From the NCBI GenBank assembly GCA_003693705.1, contig RBZT01000525.1, positions 58,791 through 122,790 of the forward strand: DNA of 64,000 bases, given 5' to 3'. The position numbers and the translations under genes were made by a program. Of the stretch, positions 23,060-33,640 are shown one piece after another. How positions within the stretch are numbered: position 1 is the stretch's first letter; the number at the start of each line of letters is the position of its first letter. The notes beneath the pieces were generated by a model. The model had not been told where the DNA came from. It searched no databases and saw only the letters and a program-made list of their open reading frames with translations. This DNA is from Polymyxa betae. Taxonomy: Eukaryota > Endomyxa > Phytomyxea > Plasmodiophorida > Plasmodiophoridae.

Positions 23060-23905
23060 CAGGCCTCGTTAAACCTGGCAAATGCCAGAATTACCAAAAA
23101 TAGCTTATTTTTGGCACCAGATCTGGCTCTAATTTTGGTATTTTTGGAATTGCTAGAAAATCAGCCAGGAAGCGTGGTTTATTAAATTTTATATCATCAA
23201 TTTCATTATTGTTTCATACTGTTTTGATTGCATCACTCTTTCAAGTGAAAAGATCAGCAATTGACTGGCGGTACTCGTTTTCCACCCTAGAGTGGAGAAG
23301 TCCTACTCGACAGTGGAAGTATTTGGAAACAGAGTTGCCAAGGCTCCTGCAAATGATTGCAGTGTGGGGAATCAGGTCTTTGACCAGAAGCCATGATTGC
23401 CGGAATGAAGCCGTGGTATTGTGTAATAATTATCCCAAACTCACGACCACGCAACCGGCAAAGCTTGTGGGGGAAAACGGTGGGATTGCAGTGGTCGATT
23501 GGGTTGTTTTCGAATCTCTCAAGGCATAAAATTTGGCAACTCCGTCAACAAACCCCACCAAAAGCTGTCCCAGCTCTTGTTGCCACATTTGCTGATCCCA
23601 TTCGGCCATGTTCTTTTTTATTATTGCGGAAATAAACAATCCTTGGTCTTTAAGAAATCATGAAACATCATCATGGAAGACAGAAAAAGACCCAGAATGC
23701 TCATGCTGTTCACGACCAGCGATTTCCTCAGGCGAAAGAGGCCCAAAAACTTCACTATAGACTGAACGACGAGTATCAATCGTTGAAGCTTTGTTTTCTG
23801 TTCAAAACCGCTATCATTTTTACTGCTTAATTTTGGCATATTTTTTTCCTTAATTTTGGTAAATTTGGCATCTATTAATAGTTTGCCGAAATTTAACGAG
23901 GCCTG
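23060..23905. mobile_element. Non-autonomous hAT-type DNA transposon (846 bp)
   Basis: Perfect 14-bp terminal inverted repeats, CAGGCCTCGTTAAA at 23060-23073 and TTTAACGAGGCCTG at 23892-23905. They are flanked by an exact 8-bp direct repeat, CAGTAAAC at 23052-23059 and 23906-23913. Eight-bp target duplications and termini starting CAG are hallmarks of the hAT superfamily. The interior has only short broken frames, the longest two on the minus strand at 23430-23639 and 23621-23839, with no catalytic motif I recognise. It therefore appears to be a deletion derivative or degraded copy that would need a transposase elsewhere. Confidence 0.82.
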
Positions 23906-24074
23906 CAGTAAACTGAGTAAAGGAACCGAAATCCAATCCCTTGGATTGTGCGCACACCAAGCAGTTTTCGCACAGAACGCCCATATGCCTTCCCCTCAAA
24001 TGGCAGGCAATTTTGCCAATAATTGCGAGTAACAAACGAACGATAACACAAGACTTTCATATCGAGAGACCGAT

Positions 24075-25367
24075 TTATTCCAGTTCAATGATCATGGCAG
24101 AAGCGCCTCCACCACCGTTACAAATCGCAGCGCAGCCCAAGCGAGCGCTTCGGTGTTTCAATGCGGTAATAAGAGTGACTAAAATTCTGGCACCAGAACA
24201 GCCCAGAGGATGACCAAGTGCAACAGCACCGCCCAGAACATTGACCGAATTCAAATCAAGCTTCAATATGTGAGCGTTAGCCAGGCCAACGACAGCGAAG
24301 GCTTCGTTAAATTCGAAAAGGTCGATTTGATCTTGAGAGATGCCTGCCCGTTTCAATGCGATGGGAACCGCCAAAGATGGGGCTGTAGTAAACTTCTTTG
24401 GTTCCTGCGCAGCATCGGCGAACGACCGAATACAAGCGAGCACATTCAGACCGAGCTCTTCGGCCTTGCGGCGACTGACAAGAACCAGGGCGGCGGCACC
24501 ATCACTGATCGGGCTGGCATTAGCAGCAGTAACAGTGCCAGCTTGGTCAAATACAGGACGCAGAGTTGACATTTTGGCAAAATCGACTTTTTTAATTTGT
24601 TCGTCTTCGCTCACAACCTGAATAATTACCATCAGAAAGATGCAAACGTAGCACGTGCGATAACTAACCGTATCACCCTTGCGCCCTTTAATAACAATTG
24701 GAGCAATTTCGTTCTTAAAAACGCCAGCGGAAGTGGCAGTTTGAGCCCGTCGGTAGCTTTCAGCAGCGAACTCATCCTGCAACTGGCGGCTAATGTTGTA
24801 CTCGGCAGCGCACAGGTCACCGCAAGCTCCCATTGCCATATTGTTGTATGGATCCCAAAGCCCATCATGCTGGACGCCATCAATTATGTTCGAATGTCCA
24901 TACTTCAAACCGAATCTGGCTCCAGGTACGTAATAGGGTCCGTTCGACATAGATTCCATACCGCCGACCACAACAACGTCATTATGGCCCAGCATTATGG
25001 ATTGAGCCCCTAAAGCAGTCGCCTTCATACCCGAAGCACACACTTTGTTGACCGTCGTGCATGGCGTCTTGTAGGAAATGCCAGCAGCAACAGCAGCTTG
25101 ACGGGCTGGCGCCTGACCGAGACCAGCGCTTAAAACATTCCCGAAGTAGACCTCGTCAACCATAGCTGGGTTGACATTGGCGCGGCCGAGAACCTCTCGA
25201 ATAGCATGAGCGCCGAGCTCGACTGCCGGGATGGTTGCCAAGGCGCCGCCAAGGCAGCCGAGCGGTGTGCGGACGGCGCCGACGATGCAGACGTCATTGG
25301 GTGCCTTGGACATGGTCGATTGATGAATGAGGTGCTTCGCCAGTCGGGACACACGGCGTATGGCCAT
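24075..25367 (-). CDS. ACAT1: Acetyl-CoA acetyltransferase (thiolase II), probably mitochondrial
   Basis: The enzyme interconverts two acetyl-CoA with acetoacetyl-CoA. The thiolase fold is complete: GAVRTPLGCLGGALA, the nucleophile block NKVCASGMKA, GGMESMSNGPYY, NEAFAVVGLANA, GGAVALGHPLGCSGAR with the catalytic His and Cys, and a C-terminal GGGGASAMIIELE. Translation from ATG 25367 adds a basic, amphipathic leader (MAIRRVSRLAKHLIHQ) typical of mitochondrial import. A second in-frame ATG (25313) would omit it. A 51-nt segment around 24617-24667 bounded by GTTAGT and TTCAG is almost surely an intron even though it keeps the frame open: removing it gives KGRKGDTVVSEDEQ. About 413 residues after splicing, standard for the family. 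Confidence 0.95.
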   Translation of the reverse strand: MAIRRVSRLAKHLIHQSTMSKAPNDVCIVGAVRTPLGCLGGALATIPAVELGAHAIREVLGRANVNPAMVDEVYFGNVLSAGLGQAPARQAAVAAGISYKTPCTTVNKVCASGMKATALGAQSIMLGHNDVVVVGGMESMSNGPYYVPGARFGLKYGHSNIIDGVQHDGLWDPYNNMAMGACGDLCAAEYNISRQLQDEFAAESYRRAQTATSAGVFKNEIAPIVIKGRKGDTVSYRTCYVCIFLMVIIQVVSEDEQIKKVDFAKMSTLRPVFDQAGTVTAANASPISDGAAALVLVSRRKAEELGLNVLACIRSFADAAQEPKKFTTAPSLAVPIALKRAGISQDQIDLFEFNEAFAVVGLANAHILKLDLNSVNVLGGAVALGHPLGCSGARILVTLITALKHRSARLGCAAICNGGGGASAMIIELE

Positions 25368-25903
25368 TAGACAGATGATGATCGAACCGCCCTATCAAAT
25401 CCATCACCCTCTACTAAGTATCAGGGAGGCGGCGCAGCCTTAATAACAGTGCCCCAACCTCCATCCATCCAACGCTGTCAGTAATCTCATAGAGCCATTC
25501 AAACTGGAAGGTTGTCTTCCTTCTAAGCTGTTGACAAACCATGGACAGTGCCTATTAACAAACGTCTCAGAGCGGGCAGTTTCATCCAGAAGGCGTGATT
25601 CTAAACGGATCTGAAATGTAGTGTTTTAGCGTGCCGTTTGTTTAGTAACCTTGATTCCAGCTTTGTTCCGCGAAGCTGCCATGATGCAGCCCAGCTCTCA
25701 TCAAACTACACGATTAAAGCATCGTTATGGTTTTGGCCATGACGGCTCTCATTTCTTGTCGGCTGATTATCGTACAGCTACAGACGGCCCGCTAATTGTT
25801 TTATATTGTGAAATGGCATGATTGCATGTAAGCCAATGTGCAAAATCTTGAAGAGGCCAAATTGCTGCATTATATCGAACCCTATGCCAGAATATATAGT
25901 AGA
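25368..25903. other. Intergenic, no feature seen
   Basis: Spacer between the 5' end of the thiolase and the 3' end of the BACK/SPRY gene. Short frames only. Confidence 0.5.
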
Positions 25904-28246
25904 TTAATGGCGTCGCCATTTAAATCTGCCAACTTTCACAGCAACGCTGCTTCTATTCAGCGAGATCGCCGGATAAAGAACATTTGCTATATCAGACGAC
26001 CCAGCATTCACGATGAGGTCCTCGAAGGCGGTACCTTTATCAGCCGCATTCACCGAGAAAGATAACACCGCCGATTTTCTATCAGTACAGTCCAGCACGA
26101 CACCGATCGCATCGCCAACGGCCAGTGTCTCAGTGGCGTTGTACTGGCCACAGACCGAGTTGTGATATGATCGAGATCCTGCATGCAACGCCAGATAGCT
26201 CCAAGATTGGTTCGTAGCTCCGATCCATTGATCGACTGGATGATCGTGATTGCAGACGCCGACAAGAATCTCCCAGAACTCAGCCGGCAGCTTCTCGATG
26301 CGCAATTCGAACGAATAGAATCCGCCGCGCGAGCAATCGAACCCTTCGGAGAACAGGGCGGCGGCTTTCACGCCATCCTCGCCGCCCGTACACTCGATTA
26401 GTTCGTCGGAGACGCGAATGATTGGGGAGCACCGAGCTGGGTCGATTCGCTGTGATTCCATAACCGCTTGCATCTCCTTATCTTCGATCTCGCGCTGATT
26501 CAGGTCTTCCAGCGACAAGCGTGGTCGCAGGACCAGAATCGATTTCGCATACAGATCGAATTCGCAGCGACGCTCGTCGACTTCGCCGGTCTCTTTGCGC
26601 TGCTTATGGATTAAGGCGGCCGCCAAATACGACTTGGGTAATGACGGCTGCTGGAATGCGCGAGCCAGGCAGGCTGACGATAACAGATGGAATCGACAGG
26701 TCCGCCACAACCCCTACAAACATTCAGTGCTGTGCATTCAGAGGGTGAGAGCGGCACTTACCTCAATCTGCTCGGCGGTGATCTGTTCGGCGCGCTGTTT
26801 GACGTAGTCGCTAATCAGGTCAAAGACCAGATCTTCGTGGCCGCACTGCAACGCATCACGTGAAAGCACTTCGGTCAAGGTCAGCAGCGAGACTCCGGAA
26901 AACGACGACAGCTCGATGTTCTGCATGGCTCGGGCGATGACGTCGGCGCACCCCGACAGGATCTGCCGTAGCGTTCGTTCAACGCCAGTATGCAGGCCAG
27001 ACGCTTTCGGCAGATGTCTTTCGATGCGTTGGACGATGAAAATGACGTCGCTTGGGGAGATCTCGACATCGTCTAGGACCCGGACGGCGACATGGAACTC
27101 TTCGGTTGTCAGAATGGCGTCGCGCTCCTTCAGATACAGCGCCACGATGTTGCTCACATCGTGATCACCCTTCGTCACAAGCTCGTCGCTCGCCAGCATA
27201 TTGGCGAAAATACCGGGCCGCATGACCAGCAGCTCTTGCGGCCGGAACGAGAAGAAATTTCGGGCCAGCATGGTCTCGAGTCGTCGTATGAGGACCGCGA
27301 ACCGGTGATCAGTTGGGCGCGCCGTCAGCGTGATCTCGCCGCGCTGTTCGTATCCCTGAATCTGCTCGACGAAAAAGACGGCATGCTGTGGGTCGACCTC
27401 GTGGGCCTTAGTCAACGGAACCGTCATTCGCTCGAACTGCTCGACGGGCAGTGCCTGGTCTAGATGGTTGATGTACGACTGGATCACGTCGCTGACCGTA
27501 TAGACGCCGCCCGAGACGAGATCGTCGCGCTCCAGAATCTCACAGACGACACCGAGGGCGAACGGGTGAAAGTGCCGCGGTCGATACGTGGCGAAATCAT
27601 GCGCCACGACCGCCTGACATTTCGTGACGACGTCGTACAAGCCCAGCTGCCAGGCTTGCAGCATAAGATCGATGGCGGTCGTAACTGACAGTTCCCGGTC
27701 GATAAAGGCGCCGTATTCTGCCTCGACGCCCATCTGCAGGTGCAAGGCCAGAGCTCGGGCACCGACCACCGTCTTCACATTGGGACGGAAATCTCCCGTC
27801 ATTACGTACTCGTGTAACTCGATGAACGCCGCCTGCAGTTGGCTAGCGACATCCGTGGCTCGTGCTGCCGGGTTGCACGGGACCTGAATGTCGAGCAGAA
27901 CGCGATTGTGGCGATCGCGGCGCGCCTCTCGATCCACCATCATTGCATAGATGAGCGGCGATGCTCGAGCTCCATTCGTGAAGTACTGTGATTGGATCGG
28001 TGTCGAGATGCCGCACAGCGTCAAGACGGCGGTGGCTAGGATGCCTCGGCGCCAGGGCGCGTCAGGGGCATTCAACGCTGCCTTGCAGTTGACTTCGACG
28101 ATGGCGACATCGTCGGGGTCGATGACGCCCGGCGCCATGACCGGGCTAGTCATCTCATCCCGATCTGATATTTTGAAATTCGTCGCGTGCCCGATATAAG
28201 CTAGTCGATACAGGCCGGGTCGGAAGCTGCGCTTTCTGGCGCCCAT
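25904..28246 (-). CDS. BTB-like / multiple BACK / SPRY domain protein
   Basis: Two exons join at a 46-nt intron (about 26694-26741, GTAAGT...TTGTAG). The first exon (502 codons from ATG 28246 before the intron) has a divergent BTB-like N-terminal third (SPLIYAMMVD, ELHEYVMTGDF). It is followed by repeated helical units of BACK type: CQAVVAHDFATYRPRHFHPF, ARNFFSFRPQELLVM and RAMQNIELSSFSGVSLLTLTE, the third ending in VCRFHLLSSACL across the intron. The last 170 residues form a SPRY/lectin-like sandwich (GFYSFELRIEKLP, WSYLALHAGSRSYHN, GDAIGVVLDCT). BTB-BACK proteins usually recruit cullin 3, and the SPRY domain would bind the target; this is inference. GC content is clearly higher than in neighbouring genes. 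Confidence 0.72.
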
Positions 28247-28402
28247 ATTCGAGTTCTGAACAATCGAGCTGGAAGGTGATCGGATCCGGTGAAGACGAGC
28301 AGCATTGGCGCACAGCGCCTTCTAGAATGTGCTCAGCTGCAGAATCATCGCGGACTGAAAATCCGTCGTCTATCCTACTGGATATGAAGAGGTTTATATT
28401 GA

Positions 28403-29184
28403 TTATTTAAAGATTTGAACACCGGTCGAGTTCTTACAATCGCCCAGGGAAAAAGTCTGCTTCTTTCCGGACTTGAACGTGAATGTAACGGTGGAATCCC
28501 CATTAAACAGGTTCCCGCCCTGAGCATTGAATGCGAACCAGGCTCCATTCGAGTTGGTGCCCTGGACCCCATTGACGGTCGCCGATTTGACAACCTCCCC
28601 GCCCGTGTTCATGACGCCCAAGTTCAGATAGTAGGGCGATGGTGCCGTATTCGGCCGATTGTAACAGACCATGTGCGGATCCTTGAACGGGTTCGTCAAG
28701 GACAACGACACGGAACAGGAGGAGATCCCAGGCGATGCATTACTGGTGGCCTTATTCCAGGTACTCTCAATCCTGCTGACGTTAACCAGCCTGAATTTCT
28801 ACCATCATAGATGCTTACATGTCGACACCACAAGAATCTGACCCAATATTGCAGGTCGACGCAACGATGGCGTTCACCGATTTCCCTCCGCAGTTGATAT
28901 TGAGAACCTGACCACACATACCAGCCTCGAATTTCAGGTCGCCCAAGGCGCCGGATTGGCCCAGAGCGACCGCATCCTGGACCTGATAGTCACCTGTTGG
29001 CAGAGAACATCCACCAGGATCCGTCTATAATAGAAATTAGAACAGACAGGTCGATTAAAACTTTGTTCGGTGGCACCTGTGTGGACCAGTATGTGCCTTT
29101 GACGCCGCTGGCCAAGATCGGCATGCTTGCTAATAGAGCCAGGAGCACAACAAGGATGATGCTGGCGATTGGTCTTGTTTTCAT
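28403..29184 (-). CDS. Secreted expansin-like protein A
   Basis: The start at 29184 gives a signal peptide (MKTRPIASIILVVLLALL). The expansin-type first domain begins GVKGTYWSTQ, followed by an intron (about 29025-29078) and then GGCSLPTGDYQVQDAVALGQ, EAGMCGQVLNI and STCNIGSDSCGVDM. This double-psi barrel is followed, after an intron near 28740-28820, by the second domain (CSVSLSLTNPF, SPYYLNLGVMNTGGE, NSNGAWFAFNAQGG) ending QIFK. Expansins loosen cellulose or chitin-associated walls without hydrolysis. The layout fits, but the sequence is far from plant expansins. It is a paralogue of the gene at 30279-31297 on the same strand. Confidence 0.75.
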
Positions 29185-30278
29185 CCTGAAAATTATATAT
29201 GAATAGCGGCTTTGATGAAGAAGATGATTCAGAGGTCCCATTGATGAGTCATCGTTCCGAACAGATCTTGAGTCAATCACTGTCCTTAGATTGAAGTCTC
29301 GCCAACCGTTAATCAAGCTGGTCGGATTTTGGGTCATAGCCGACCGAAGACCTGAATACAATCAGCGCTGCTTCAAAGGCGAGGGGCCATACCTCACAAC
29401 TTATCGAGTCCTTCATCTCTGTTATGGACCATCTGTCGCATCGCGGATCCGGTTCGTCGCCGGCATAGGTGATCAACTGAACAACGAACTTGGCAAGATA
29501 ACGGCTGAGGAACGGCTGCTGGTGTTTAGGTTGCACAAGGTGAATCACAGGGCTCACAATACAAAGGAGGCCATTGTAGGCTTCCAGGTCCCAAACTTCG
29601 CTCGGGTTCCAAGAGGGTTCTTTTAGTATGAAATGCAATGCCATTTTGCTATTTCATTCGGACTGGAATAGATTTACGTATTGGGCTGGTGCACAGAAAC
29701 GCCATTCTATTGGGATCACTATCACATCGAGCATCCACATTGCAATAATTATAAACCACCAACGATAAACATCCTTGTACGAACAGCAAGAACTTTCAAT
29801 GAACAATGACATCCGCACACAAAAACGAAGTCACATTCTGATTTGCACAACCGACGAGCTAAGACCCGTCCGGTGTGCAACAATGATCTTCCTAGGATTA
29901 CACCATTTCTCACGACCTTGATAGTAGCTGGATTTATGGTATTGAAAAGATCAAATACAGCCGGCCAATCTGTGACCGCAGCACAAACGAACTGAACTCG
30001 TACCTCCGTTTGCAGAGCAGGCAGTATTTCACCCATGTTGATATACACAGTTGATATCAGTCATATCAGACTCCCTTATCCAGCATCTTTCAACAAGCCA
30101 TCACATCACTACATCTTGATAGACTGGGTGCGATATCTGTATGTCGTTCCAATCAGCCAGAAATAATTCTCAAAACATTCAAAGCAACGCCATTAAAAGA
30201 ATCTCCAACGTTATTGAGACTCTAGATGTGTCAGGGAACTTCTTCGATGAGGATATTTATTTCGTATGAATAGTCGGC
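29185..30278. other. Region between expansin paralogues; weak frames only
   Basis: About 1.1 kb without a convincing gene. Two minus-strand frames are plausible but unsupported: one from ATG 29644, which could splice at a GTATGG donor and stop near 29330, and one from ATG 30036 to 29749. Neither shows a domain. Confidence 0.35.
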
Positions 30279-31297
30279 TTATTGAAAGATATGAACGCTG
30301 CCGGATTTCTGACAATTGCTCAAGAAGAACTTGGTGGTCTTTCCCGATCTGAACTTGAACTCGGCAACCGATTTGTCGCCGAATGTCTTCCCGCCCTGCG
30401 CGTTAAATGCGAACCATCCGCCGTTCGAGTTCTGTCCTTCGATGCCATCTAGGGTCGCCGACTTGAGGATTTCACCACCCGTGTTCATGACGCCCAAGTT
30501 GACATAGTACGGCGATGGATCTGTGCTAGGCCGGTTGTAGCACAGCATGTGATTCTCATGAAGGGGGTTCGTGTGTGCCAATGATACCGAGCAGAAAACC
30601 TCTCCGGGCGACTTGTTGCCAGTTGCCTTGTCCCAGGTTCGCTTAATCCTATAGCCTTCATGTCAGTATCAACCAATAATACACACTCAGCAAGAGCTTA
30701 CATATCAACGCCACATGAATCCGATCCGACATTGCAAGTCGAGGCAACGACGGCCTGGACAGGCTCCCCGTCACCACATTGGATGTTGAGGACTTGGCCG
30801 CACATGCCCGCCTCCCATCTCAGGCCACCCAATGCGCCCATCTGACCCAAGGCGATAGCATCAACGACAGCATAGTTGCCTTCTGGAAGAGAGCAGCCGC
30901 CGCTATCACTTTGTGTAGACCAGAAGGTGCCTTTGATGCTGCCGCCGCGTTTACCGCCGGATTTTTGAATGATTCCTTCGCCGTTGTTATTCTGCGGCTT
31001 GCTGGGCTTGGGCCAACCGTCATTGTGGCCATTTTTCTTTTGATTGTTGGGTTTCCACTGGCCTGCGTTGGGTTTCCACTGGCCTGCGTTCTTTTGATTG
31101 TTGGGTTTCCACTGGCCTGCGTTGGGTTTCCACTGGCCTGCGTTCTTTTGATTGTTGGGTTTCCACTCGACTACTCCTTTATTGCTGCCCTTGCCGCTGG
31201 CTTTGTTTTTGCGTTTGTCGTCGTTCTTTGCGTCAACGGCCATTGCCAGAATGATCATGAAGAGACAAGCAATGGCAAACACCTGGATGGTTTTCAT
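30279..31297 (-). CDS. Secreted expansin-like protein B with GQWKPN-repeat linker
   Basis: A signal peptide (from ATG 31297) is followed by a basic segment. Then comes a low-complexity array of WKPN units (NAGQWKPNAGQWKPN alternating with NQK) and a Pro/Asn/Lys linker. The double-psi barrel starts GTFWSTQSDSGGCSLPEGNY and includes EAGMCGQVLNIQCGDG and STCNVGSDSCGVDM. An intron at about 30650-30700 leads to RTWDKATGNKSPGE, CSVSLAHTNPL, SPYYVNLGVMNTGGE, NSNGGWFAFNAQGG and the end VHIFQ. It matches protein A closely throughout both globular domains but has about 90 extra residues before them. Conserved cysteines are shared. Likely secreted to act on polysaccharide; the substrate cannot be read from the sequence. 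Confidence 0.75.
31037..31170. repeat. Nested coding tandem repeat (54-bp unit) in expansin-like protein B
   Basis: A higher-order unit of 54 bp starts at 31037, 31091 and (partial) 31145. Inside each, the 18-bp block GGGTTTCCACTGGCCTGC occurs twice. On the minus strand it encodes the GQWKPN/NNQKNA repeats. Near-identity of the copies implies recent expansion. Confidence 0.85.
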
Positions 31298-31516
31298 GGC
31301 GAAATTTCAAGAATGAAGGGACCCGGACCCCCAGGGTTCCCATTTCTTCCACAGTTAAGGAATCAACGATCCGATCGTCGTTGATTCACGCCTCGTCGCC
31401 CAGATCCTGACAGAGACAATGCTCGAGGTCCGGTACTTTGGAGGATTGACAAGTTCGTAGTTTATGGGGTTCTATACAGGAAATGAGAGCGAGCAGTGAT
31501 TGACTCACCACGAGAT

Positions 31517-31646
31517 GATGTGAGGTCTGAAGAGAGGCCCTGCTGACATACCCCATTACCCCATCTCTGAGTCACCAATCATGATGTGAGTTCTGAAGAG
31601 AGGCCCTGCTGACACACCCCATTACACCATCTCTGAGTCCCAATCA
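31517..31646. repeat. Tandem duplication, two copies of about 65 bp
   Basis: 31517-31582 and 31583-31646 are nearly identical (GATGTGAG..TCTGAAGAGAGGCC core), differing at a few positions and two indels. It lies in the noncoding stretch upstream of expansin-like gene B, so it could affect its promoter. Confidence 0.85.
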
Positions 31647-31974
31647 GAATCTCTGTTAGGAATCGGACGCCGTCGTGAGAGATGTCTTACAAGTCAGTCG
31701 CCTCCTGCTTTTTGGACAAGATCTTACAATCTTTATAATTATCCACATTAGAAGGGAATTTGAAGCTGTATACCTTGACCCAACCCTGATTTTTAGCCTT
31801 TTTTCATAATCTTTTTGAAATCTTGCCGAAGGCGAAGAATTCTACCATCGCATCTGCAGCAAAATCTGACAACCCCAGCAGAATTGGCCGGCAAAAATGC
31901 TTTTGTATTGTACATAAATACTCGTAAAAGAGATAAGGCTTCCAATAAACAAGATATACAGGGTTAGCAACTAC
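31647..31974. other. Intergenic, no feature seen
   Basis: Noncoding stretch between the tandem duplication and the 3' end of the transporter gene; nothing recognised. Confidence 0.5.
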
Positions 31975-33640
31975 TTATGATATGTCCATAAACTCAATGA
32001 TGGTGCTGACAAGTCCCAGCAGAAAGCCACCAATGCATAAACAGAGGGCTGGAAATTTGTCCCTGGTGTGCCAGGGTCCAGGGAAGATCATCAGATAGAA
32101 CAGACCAGGTAAAATGAAAGACACGAACGCCGAAGTAGTTGAGCCCAGCAATGCGAATACGCGATCGATGGATGGGGCGAAGATCGCGATCCCCAACGCC
32201 GAAGATGTGATGCCGATCGTTAAGGCATGAAACCGAATCTGACCAAGCGTTAGTTGAATACGAATCGCAATGCGATGCGACGTCGAACCTGAGATGGTGG
32301 CGAATCCGGGAACAGCGCCATCTCAAGGGTAAATCGTAATGGGAATACATTGTATGGGAATGCTAGAGCTAGGCTAATGCCCATGACGACCTGGGCCACA
32401 CCCATCATTGGATTGGACACCAGAACGTAATTGTATAAAATATCAGGTGAAGTTCGGTCCAGATGGTGAAGAAAGCCAAAAACGCCAATTATCTATTAAC
32501 AAATTCAGGATTAGTTTCCGATGTGAAACATTTAGAGGTTATGCGTACCGAATACAGCAGAGATATAATGAAGGTCGAACGGCGGGCGACTTTCTTCATG
32601 CGGCGAATGCTGGGTCGCTGCAGTTCAGTGTAAATCGAGAAAATATTGATCTGACAGGTGAACGCGAACATGAACATTGATAAAGCTCGGAACGTCGCCC
32701 TGAAGACCGGCTGATCAGCTGAGACTCGTCATATCAATAACCAGATGATACACTACCAGCCCGGGCGGAAAGCTAATGGCAACAGCGGCGGCAGTCCAAA
32801 ACGAATTATATGCATAATAGATCCAACAGCAACGGCCACCACCAGATAGCAGATTGAGAAGATGCCGATAAGCGAAGAGAATCGCAGCGAGCTTATCTGT
32901 GCGAACGCATCAGCAGCTTAATGGCAGGAACATCGCAGGAAATGAAACCTTTTCCACTAGCGATAGAGGAAACATGACGAATGAAACGATTACGCTCATG
33001 ATGATCGCCTTCTGGTTAACGAGAGGATGGTCAGGGAATAGATGAAGTAGAATCGGGGCCTGTACAGATGATTACACAACCTCAAAGCTATAGCAGCGTT
33101 CTTGACATACGACGATGTCATGAGATGCAACAATATAGGCGACACAGCAACCGAAACAGAATATGATGATCGAGACATCAACAATGCTGGAAACTCGCTT
33201 GCCAAAACAGAGCACGGCCATGTCCTCAAACGTTGACAGACGTGTCTCATCGCGGCAGCTATAGAGCACAGCGATAAGCGAGCTGCTTATTCAATCAAGG
33301 ATAGACAGCAACCTGACTAGAAGCGAGATCGAATAGACAGTCGCGGCGGCCGAGACCGACAGCAATATCAGTCCGAGAGCGAAACCTGAAAGCCGAAAGG
33401 CATACGGCAGCGATAGAATCCCAGCGCCTCTGTCAGGCCAGAATTAGAACAGTCAGTGCGGAAGCTGCAAAAAGAAATCTTTCCAGAAAATATGGTAAAG
33501 CATTTTAGACGCACAGCGCAGATGACGACAAGTTGAAAACCGAGCTCAGCATTGAGCCCGGGCTGAGAAATTTCTTTCTTCGTTGAGGAGCGAGCTGCTG
33601 ACTGGGAACTTCTTCATCTTCGATCTGGTCGAGAAGCGGT
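31975..33640 (-). CDS. Amino acid transporter, SLC38/AVT-like (AAAP family)
   Basis: A multi-exon membrane protein. An upstream exon reads EDEEVPSQQLAPQRRKK and then GSMLSSVFNLSSSAL. Splicing through GTGCGT...GACAG gives GAGILSLPYAF, the signature of helix 1 in this family. Later exons give LSVSAAATVYSISLLVR, a stretch with DMAVLCFGKRVSS and DVSIIIFCFGCCVAYIV, and the C-terminal exon IAIFAPSIDRVFALLGST with FVSFILPGLFYLMI. The family moves neutral amino acids across plasma or vacuolar membranes with H+ or Na+. The middle of the gene (32380-32990) is poorly resolved, with short exons and many possible splices. The start codon lies on an exon beyond 33640 that I could not place. Confidence 0.75.

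Noticed and set aside
24597-25013. Plus-strand 138-codon frame
   Set aside because: Antisense to the thiolase coding sequence, which is unambiguous.
27092-27463. Plus-strand frames at 26.9-28.2 kb
   Set aside because: Antisense to the GC-rich BACK/SPRY gene, where stop codons are rare on both strands.
29291-29626. Plus-strand 111-codon frame between the expansin-like genes
   Set aside because: No domain, no clear splice partners and fully overlapped by an equally plausible minus-strand frame.
30779-31384. 201-codon plus-strand frame with repeated hydrophobic segments
   Set aside because: It is the antisense shadow of the expansin-like gene B, whose signal peptide, Cys pattern and paralogue support the minus strand.
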